Source of the DNA: Verrucomicrobiia bacterium
Lineage (GTDB): Bacteria; Verrucomicrobiota; Verrucomicrobiia; Opitutales; Cerasicoccaceae
NCBI GenBank assembly: GCA_030432235.1
Contig: JAUIHT010000007.1
Coordinates: forward strand, 237,782-301,781
Length of the DNA stretch: 64,000 nt
Direction of reading: 5' to 3'
The position numbers were made by a program, and so were the translations under genes. The notes under the pieces are model-generated. The model was not told where the DNA came from, ran no database searches, and saw nothing but the letters and a program-made list of their open reading frames with translations. Positions 58,032-64,000 of this stretch are shown here, in pieces (position 1 is the stretch's first letter; every line of letters starts with the position of its first letter).

Positions 58032-58838
58032 ATGAAACAATCCCCCATTAGCAATACCTCGCAGCAGCAGGCCCGTATTCATCCTTTGATGCCTGCAATT
58101 ACCCTATCTCGCCGTCACCAGGGTTTTTCCCTAGTGGAATTACTCGCTGCCATAGCGGTAGTAGCTATCATTGCGGCCATTCTCATAAGCGTCCTTGGCA
58201 ATGTGCGTCACAGCGCCGAGAAATCACAATGCGCCTCTAATATTAGGCAGTTGGGAGCAGCGGTGTTGATGTATAATGCCGAAAAGGGGTACTTACCGCC
58301 AATTGTTGATTTTAGAACCGGCGGCCTGGGCATGTGGTCCTGGTGCCTGACCGAGGGGGGCTATGTTGAACCGGCAAGCGAGATATGGGTTTGCCCGACG
58401 CACGCCGCCGAATCCTCAATCATCGTTGACCGCATGGATAATGTTCAAGGGTTAGCCGAGAAAAGGTTCATCGAGACATATCCACGTAGCTACTCGATGT
58501 GTGGTTCCATGGTAGCGACTTCAGTTCCCGACGAATTTAGTGGCAACGGCTATGCCTATCCCATGCGAGTTGAGAAATTTAATAATCCGGCAAACACAGT
58601 CTTACTAGCAGACCAGCATAGCGATTATGCAGGGGTACGCTACTCCCCATCATCGCCTCCCCATATGGCGGTAGCGTTGGAGAGAGATCGCGTGAATCCA
58701 GATGTTGAAAAGGCGTATCTTAATACAAAGCACCCGAATGGTGAGCGGAACTTTGTTTTCATGGATGGCCATGTTGAATGGATGACTCCCGAGGAAGCCT
58801 ACACCGGGGCTTATTGGAACTATTGGAGCGGCCGTTAG
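58032..58838 (+). CDS. Pseudopilin-like protein with H-X10-DG motif
   Basis: 268 residues from ATG 58032 (MKQSPISN); an in-frame TTG at 58005 is less likely. Prepilin segment GFSLVELLAAIAVVAIIAAI; SAEKSQCASNIRQLGAAVLM; C-terminal HPNGERNFVFMDGHVEWM with ten residues between His and Asp-Gly. Closely related to the 52240 product, with an N-terminal cytoplasmic extension of about 35 residues before the prepilin helix. Follows paralog 2. Confidence 0.88.
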   Translation: MKQSPISNTSQQQARIHPLMPAITLSRRHQGFSLVELLAAIAVVAIIAAILISVLGNVRHSAEKSQCASNIRQLGAAVLMYNAEKGYLPPIVDFRTGGLGMWSWCLTEGGYVEPASEIWVCPTHAAESSIIVDRMDNVQGLAEKRFIETYPRSYSMCGSMVATSVPDEFSGNGYAYPMRVEKFNNPANTVLLADQHSDYAGVRYSPSSPPHMAVALERDRVNPDVEKAYLNTKHPNGERNFVFMDGHVEWMTPEEAYTGAYWNYWSGR

Positions 58839-59043
58839 GGAGTTTTCCTGTTATCGGTTACTCAAATCCCTGGCTGAGACCATGTGGTATCCTGTCAGTG
58901 CCGAGCACACGCATTCGCATTCTCGCGTCCATCAACTGTGTCATCCCCCCAAATTATCGCTCAGTTGCCTGCCCGTCAAACTACGCAGTCCCGAAACTTT
59001 CCAGGCAAAGTAAAGAAGTCTTGAACCAAATGTCATAGTCGAA

Positions 59044-62000
59044 ATGTCAGTTAAACCCCCGCACCAACTTCATTCCACTTTCATTTTCATCCGTACATTA
59101 CTGGTTACGATGGGCTTGAATACTGCCCTGGCCCAGGAGCCTGTGCCGTCCCTACCCTTTGTCTATCCTGAGCCCATTCTGGCCGATGTCCGCGTAGCCA
59201 CACCATCGACCACGAATCTTTCTCGCATGGAGGCCGACTCGGTCTATGGCGGGGAAGTCTTTCAATACCTGGGCGAGCATGGCAACGAGACGCCCGACAA
59301 GTTTGCCGTGTTTACGGTTATCGCGGAAACGTCCGGCCGGTACGCCCTCTTCGTTGCGAATAGCGTACAAGGCGAGGCGTACACATCGCCACTGACTTAT
59401 CGAATCGACAAAGGCGAATGGCTTCCGCTCCCAAAAACCTTAGCGGAATGGCCGAGATGGGGTATCAACAATGTCATGGTTTGGACCTATATCGGAGAGG
59501 TCGACTTGGTGGAGAACCAGCCGATTGAGGTCGAGATAAGGTGTAAGACTTCACGAAAAATGGATTCCCAAATGGCTGTTTACCTGAATGGCGTCGCCGG
59601 ATATCGACTGGATGACAGGCAGAGCGTTCAGATTGAATCCATGCAGGTCGTGCCCACCCAAGGCGAGAATGGACCATCGCTGGTAGTCGAACTCGCAGGG
59701 AGTGATGTCGGTCAACTCGATGGCGCGATGGTAAAATTGTACCTGAACGAGGAGGTGGTTACGCAGGAGCGACTGTTAGTCGACAAGACCGTTGCCCCTG
59801 CAGACGCGAAGGCACAGGCAGCCATACAGATACCGTTTGACGCCCCTGGCGGCGAATACCGTATCGTGGTAGAGCCGCTGTTTTTTCAAGAGGTCTCCGG
59901 CCAGAGTGAGGCTGCCGTGGAGTTCGAAAAGGGTGATGGCTTGAATGCCAAGGTGAATAGTAACGCCATCAAAGCGGTGACTGTCGGCGAAGACGGACAA
60001 CTCTTGGTTGCGCTGCATGATCCCGCATCGGAAGACCTCATCGTAGGGGTTTGGTACCTAGATGAGCGCGGCTACTTGATGGCCGCGTATGACCAGCCGG
60101 TTCCCGCTGGTTTGGCAGAGGTTTCCATCACATTGGCTGAAGATCGCTGGGCGCAGAAAATCGTCGGCCCGCTGGAAGTTTTTGTTCATGCCTCGACCGC
60201 TCCAGCGGTGTCGGTCGAATGGAGCAGCGAAGAAAAATCCACTTTATCCTATAAGCCCATGGGGCATGGAACGTATGTGGAAAGCAACGGCGTCGACCAC
60301 CGATGGTACATCACCGATGACAACGCCCTGATTTGGGACGGAAAACCTTGGATTCCCTTTGGCGGCATGTACGGGGATTCACTCCTGACCCACTACTCAA
60401 GCAACCCGGAGGTTCGGCTGCGCCAGTGGCAGGATCGCAAAAAATGCCTGGATGAAATCCAGGCCGCGGGCTTGTCCGACATGTATTTGAATCTCGCCAA
60501 CAATAACCCCATTTGGGTCAGGCAGGTCTTCGTTGACGAGCTAAACCGCCGTGGCATCCGCTTTGGCTGGCAATTGAATAATGCCGGGCAAGCCCCCGAA
60601 TGTTACCCGATTCGCTCTACCCTGAACCAGGGCTTGATTGAGGGAACAGTCTCCGAGCCGGGCAAGCTCCTGGTCGAATTGCCTCGCGAGCAGATCAAGC
60701 AGTTGGTGGTTATCTCCACCGACGACGCCAAAAAAGTCCGCAGTCTGGATGTCGATCTTAATTTTGATGCGGGCAACGTGCCTGAGTTCATCATCATGGA
60801 CCAGGATCAGGACGCGAAGAAAAAGACGGTAAGTGTCTCTGTCGATTTCCCGACGCTGGAGCCCGGTAAGTATTATGTAATCCCAAGAGTAAAAAGCCGG
60901 ATGCACATCACTGATTTGTGGGGGCATGAAGACGCGGTAATCAAGGCACACGAGTGGGTGCGGAAAATCGATTGGGGTCCGGGATTCAGATTCCTGATCG
61001 ACTCAACGGGTAACGAGAGCGGCATTTATAATGCGGATGAATCCATGCGCGTCTGGTCCGATGCCTTTAACGCTGAGTATGCGGAATGGCTGAAAGAGCG
61101 CTATGTGGATGTCGCCGCCTTGGAAAAAGCGTGGCATCTGCCAGGTCAGCTTGCTGACTTCCAGCAGGCGGCGCGCTTGATTCCCCTGCGAAACAAGGCC
61201 AGGGACCGGGACGTCTTATGGTGGGTGGACCCGGTCGAGGGCGCGGTCTTCGCAACCAGTAATGGCCTGGGGCAAGGCTGGTTTGACTACAGCGACGCGG
61301 TTCGCCAAACCTACGCCCGGCATCGTGACCGCGTGGCCGCAGCCGTGAGGGAATGGGTTGATGTGCCGATGGTCAACAAGCGCGTAACTCCCTGGGTGAG
61401 CGATGAAAACATCAATCGCGAGGTGGGTGGCGTCACCGGCATCGGCGTGGACATCTATCCCGAGATGGCAAGCAAGGTAATCGTCGGCCTCTCTGCCGGC
61501 AGACTGGAGACCATGCTCTCCGAGCAGACCGTTTGGATGATGGGAGCGGAGCTCGGCTACAGTCCGCATGTTTCCAATAGCGGCGTGCGTGGCTTCCCGT
61601 CCGAAGCATGGACCGTCGACCTGACTCGTGTCTGCGCGGCCTGGGGGATGAAAGGCTTCATGTATTTCGGTTTGCGATTGGAGCCTTACGGCCTTTGGAA
61701 GAATCATCATCTGCATGCTTTGCCCGAGCAATTGCGATGGATCAAAAAAGCCCAGGAGAGCATTGAAACCGACCCTCCGGAGCCCGTGGTATTTGCCCAG
61801 GCGTATCCCGAAGGACAAAACTGGTGGTGGAAAGCCAACGGAGAGCTGCTCAATCGCTATACCTGTGTTTATGACGACTCACCCGGCTCCATTCAGCAGT
61901 CAGTAACTTTGGTCGCGCATCCGGCCGAAGAACGGAACTATGTCGCGGTTAACGGTTCGCAACCAATGGAGGAGGCAGAGCTTCTGTTGGTGAACTTTAA

Positions 62001-62322
62001 CAACGCAGCTGCCGTTGAGCGATACGGTTCCTATGTGGAAGAAACCATTAGGGCCGGAAAACCGGTGGTCTATGTAGGCTACTGGCCGAAAGGTGCCAGT
62101 TTGACGGGGTTGTCCGAACATTTTTCTCAGGACGGCAAGTCTTTGCTCAAGTTGCCCGGAGATGAAGTACTGGACACTTCCCGTGGTAAAATTACCGCGA
62201 AGAGGAATAACGGGGTATTGATTCTTGCGCGTTCATTTCCCGATCTTCCCGCAAACAAGATATACCCTATTCCGGCGTTGAAGCGGCAATGGCTTGAAGA
62301 GATATTAGCGCCCCAGGATTAG
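59044..62322 (+). CDS. Secreted GH42-like glycosidase, paralog 3 with extra N-terminal domain
   Basis: 1092 residues. Signal peptide (ending NTALAQ), then an additional ~150-residue beta domain (SGRYALFVANSVQGEAYTS, YRIDKGEWLPLPK) absent from paralogs 1 and 2, resembling carbohydrate-binding or F5/8-like folds. Thereafter the common layout with acid/base Glu658 (TGNESGIYNADES) and nucleophile Glu836 (MGAELGYSP), 178 apart as in the others. More diverged than paralogs 1 and 2 from each other. No clear operator of the 57931 type before it; TGGTATCCTGTCA at 58886-58898 is a weak variant. Confidence 0.82.
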   Translation: MSVKPPHQLHSTFIFIRTLLVTMGLNTALAQEPVPSLPFVYPEPILADVRVATPSTTNLSRMEADSVYGGEVFQYLGEHGNETPDKFAVFTVIAETSGRYALFVANSVQGEAYTSPLTYRIDKGEWLPLPKTLAEWPRWGINNVMVWTYIGEVDLVENQPIEVEIRCKTSRKMDSQMAVYLNGVAGYRLDDRQSVQIESMQVVPTQGENGPSLVVELAGSDVGQLDGAMVKLYLNEEVVTQERLLVDKTVAPADAKAQAAIQIPFDAPGGEYRIVVEPLFFQEVSGQSEAAVEFEKGDGLNAKVNSNAIKAVTVGEDGQLLVALHDPASEDLIVGVWYLDERGYLMAAYDQPVPAGLAEVSITLAEDRWAQKIVGPLEVFVHASTAPAVSVEWSSEEKSTLSYKPMGHGTYVESNGVDHRWYITDDNALIWDGKPWIPFGGMYGDSLLTHYSSNPEVRLRQWQDRKKCLDEIQAAGLSDMYLNLANNNPIWVRQVFVDELNRRGIRFGWQLNNAGQAPECYPIRSTLNQGLIEGTVSEPGKLLVELPREQIKQLVVISTDDAKKVRSLDVDLNFDAGNVPEFIIMDQDQDAKKKTVSVSVDFPTLEPGKYYVIPRVKSRMHITDLWGHEDAVIKAHEWVRKIDWGPGFRFLIDSTGNESGIYNADESMRVWSDAFNAEYAEWLKERYVDVAALEKAWHLPGQLADFQQAARLIPLRNKARDRDVLWWVDPVEGAVFATSNGLGQGWFDYSDAVRQTYARHRDRVAAAVREWVDVPMVNKRVTPWVSDENINREVGGVTGIGVDIYPEMASKVIVGLSAGRLETMLSEQTVWMMGAELGYSPHVSNSGVRGFPSEAWTVDLTRVCAAWGMKGFMYFGLRLEPYGLWKNHHLHALPEQLRWIKKAQESIETDPPEPVVFAQAYPEGQNWWWKANGELLNRYTCVYDDSPGSIQQSVTLVAHPAEERNYVAVNGSQPMEEAELLLVNFNNAAAVERYGSYVEETIRAGKPVVYVGYWPKGASLTGLSEHFSQDGKSLLKLPGDEVLDTSRGKITAKRNNGVLILARSFPDLPANKIYPIPALKRQWLEEILAPQD

Positions 62323-62404
62323 GCTACCATTTCAGGAAAGAACACACTGCGCGACCAGACACTTGCGCCCGGCAAAATATACGCTTCGCCAATCGGGCCG
62401 TGGA

Positions 62405-63589
62405 TTAGCGAATAGCTTTGGACAATACCTCTTCTTCGGCGGCGGCAGCCCCACAGGAGGTGCGGATGACGAGGCTGGGTTTGAGCAGAACGTGTTGGGC
62501 ACGGCTCTGAGATGTAGCGCCTTGTATACGATGTATCAGCAGTCGGGCTGCTTCCTGACCGATTTTTTCAGCCGGCTGATCAATACTTGTGAGCCTCAGC
62601 CCCGAAGCCTGAAAGAGTTCCCGATTCAGGTTGTCATAGCCGACCAGCCCAATGTCGCCAGGCACATCCAGACCAGCCTCCCTTAGCGCCAGGAAGGCGC
62701 CATAGGCCATATTGTCCTGCATACACACGATACCATCGAAATGCGCCTGCCCGCCTTTGGAGGCCAGTTCCGCAGCGACTGCTTCATGTGCCGTGATTTC
62801 GTGATTGGAGATGCCGGCTGAAATATCGAAGACCGGCTTTTCAGTCAGGTTGTAATCCTTCAGGGCCAAAAGAAAGCCTTTGCGGCGTTCGCGGTCGACT
62901 ACTCCTACATCCGGGCCGAAGGAAAGAAGCGCCAGCCTCCTGTGGCCGCTAAGGATAAGGTGCTCCGTTGCCGCGTACATACCGCTGCAATTGTCGGACA
63001 TCACACTCGTGGTTTCCAGACTCGGCACGTAGCGGTCAATCATGACCAGCGGGAGTTCGTTTTCCTCAATGCGTTTGATCAAACTATAAAACTCCGGGCG
63101 CGTGAGGTTTTCGGTATCAGGATACACAGCCAGCCCATGAACCCCACTCTCGACCATGCGACGCAGTTGCTTGATTTGCAGGTCCATGTCACCATGGTCA
63201 TGCGCCAGGGCCACATGATAGTTTACCTCGGTTGCAAAAGACTCAAACCCCTGCACGATACGCGATATAAGCGAATTCTCCACGGTCGGAACGATCAATC
63301 CGATAAGCCGCTGGGCACCTTGACCATTCACGAGCGGAGGGGAGACTTTTTTGGCAAGCCTGGTGCCCCCACCCCGCCGGGTTTCCAGATAACCTTCACG
63401 GTGTAGAGATTCCATTGCCTTGCGTATGGTCACCCGACTCACATTAAACTCGCTACACAACTGCCTTTCAGAAGGAAGCTTGTCGCCAACTTCCATACGC
63501 GACAATTGCTTCTGAAGCTCAAGCGCGACTTGCGCATAAACAGGCGGTTGAAAGTCGGAGGGTGTTGGCAATGTAGGATCCGTTGGCAT
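62405..63589 (-). CDS. GntR/LacI-hybrid transcriptional regulator (AraR-like)
   Basis: 394 residues. N-terminal GntR winged helix (GDKLPSERQLCSEFNVSRVT, IRKAMESLHREGYLETRRGG) joined to a LacI-type effector domain (from ~95: GLIVPTVENSLISRIVQGF, VMIDRYVPSLETTSVMSDN, GLVGYDNLNRELFQ). This is the AraR/GntR-LacI chimera type, which binds sugars. Convergent with paralog 3; its own start is preceded by TTGGTATTGTTAAAAAGTCA (63615), related to the motifs before 54983, 58032 and 63965, so it likely controls these and itself. Confidence 0.92.
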   Translation of the reverse strand: MPTDPTLPTPSDFQPPVYAQVALELQKQLSRMEVGDKLPSERQLCSEFNVSRVTIRKAMESLHREGYLETRRGGGTRLAKKVSPPLVNGQGAQRLIGLIVPTVENSLISRIVQGFESFATEVNYHVALAHDHGDMDLQIKQLRRMVESGVHGLAVYPDTENLTRPEFYSLIKRIEENELPLVMIDRYVPSLETTSVMSDNCSGMYAATEHLILSGHRRLALLSFGPDVGVVDRERRKGFLLALKDYNLTEKPVFDISAGISNHEITAHEAVAAELASKGGQAHFDGIVCMQDNMAYGAFLALREAGLDVPGDIGLVGYDNLNRELFQASGLRLTSIDQPAEKIGQEAARLLIHRIQGATSQSRAQHVLLKPSLVIRTSCGAAAAEEEVLSKAIR

Positions 63590-63964
63590 AGTCTCTAAAC
63601 AAGATGAATTGAGATTGGTATTGTTAAAAAGTCAAAGTTAAAGCAATGTTTCGTGTCGTATATATTGAAATTAAGCCATTTTCGATTCATTAACCCTATG
63701 AAAATAAATGATTTACAAAATAATAGACCACGTGGCAGCAGGGATGCAGTTTTTCCATAACTATTCCAGCGCTTGTCGATGGCGCTTTTGCTTCACAGGC
63801 TATGAATATGCCTGTAATAAGACAATGGAAGACTTACGGTAGTTAATTCATCTATTTGCATTGACAATAATACCACTTATGGGAGCGTGGCTGCGGAACT
63901 TGAAGAGTAGGGTCGTTCAAGGCCGCTCTATTCCAGAATTGTTGCATAACATACCCCACCCCCG
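63590..63964. promoter_or_regulatory. 375-bp divergent intergenic region with two GntR-type motifs
   Basis: No gene. TTGGTATTGTTAAAAAGTCA at 63615-63634 is 26 bp before the GntR start on the minus strand; TTGACAATAATACCA at 63861-63875 is 89 bp before the next plus-strand start. The region between is AT-rich without further structure noticed. Confidence 0.55.
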
Positions 63965-64000
63965 ATGAAACCATTCGCACTTTCAGACAGCTTGCCCCCC
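63965..64000 (+). CDS. Start of a gene resembling the pseudopilin at 58032 (incomplete)
   Basis: ATG at 63965 opens MKPFALSDSLPP to the window end. The preceding CCCCGATGAAAC context matches the start of 58032 (CCCCGATGAAAC), and both have the same operator motif about 85-90 bp upstream, so a third pseudopilin is likely. Only 12 codons are visible. Confidence 0.45.
   Translation, partial: MKPFALSDSLPP

Overview
The window looks like a chromosome segment of a Verrucomicrobium, probably class Opitutae (Puniceicoccales/Coraliomargarita-like). The evidence is five PEP-CTERM proteins, prepilin-like proteins with a C-terminal H-X9/10-DG motif, a giant pseudopilin of the Verru_Chthon cassette A type, a sulfatase with a Trp-rich tail, and many secreted glycosidase-like enzymes under LacI/AraC/GntR control. 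The taxonomic call is inference from gene families.

Layout. 1-8.8 kb is ordinary, GC-rich chromosome: an incomplete PAP2/spermidine-synthase-like membrane fusion, a PEP-CTERM protein, a LuxR regulator, an FtsB-like protein, a coiled-coil protein, a sulfatase and a two-component system, all on the minus strand. From 8,780 to 45,447 lies what I read as a 36.6-kb genomic island. A 34-bp direct repeat of the 3' end of tRNA-Tyr bounds it, a tyrosine recombinase sits just inside the left end, and the intact tRNA-Tyr gene is at the right end. The island carries a decayed enolase gene; a GHL6-like glycosidase / Gfo-Idh-MocA / enolase-superfamily / Gfo-Idh-MocA operon with a PEP-CTERM gene and a LacI regulator; a secreted clan GH-A enzyme and a GDSL esterase; a lone Verru_Chthon A-like pseudopilin with a small secreted partner; an AraC (PocR-type) regulator opposite an FAD oxidoreductase; a five-gene operon of PEP-CTERM protein, pseudopilin, membrane-anchored GH42-like enzyme, sialidase-like protein and N-acetylneuraminate-lyase-like aldolase with its own AraC regulator; and an esterase / GH78 rhamnosidase / sugar-isomerase operon with another AraC regulator. 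No transporter, phage or conjugation genes were seen.

Right of the tRNA are a HAD phosphatase and an HPr protein, then (47-64 kb) a repeated polysaccharide locus. Three paralogous secreted GH42-like enzymes alternate with pseudopilins and a PEP-CTERM protein. The left half is flanked by a LacI regulator and carries three copies of the palindrome ATTACGGGTAAT before its transcription units. The right half ends with a GntR/LacI-type (AraR-like) regulator and carries repeats of TTGACAATAATACCA. The tandem units therefore appear to have diverged in regulation.

Recurring theme: at least four modules each combine one dedicated sugar-responsive regulator, one or more secreted glycosidase-like enzymes, and a surface protein (PEP-CTERM and/or H-X9/10-DG pseudopilin). 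This suggests dedicated surface structures deployed together with each enzyme set; the idea is inference.
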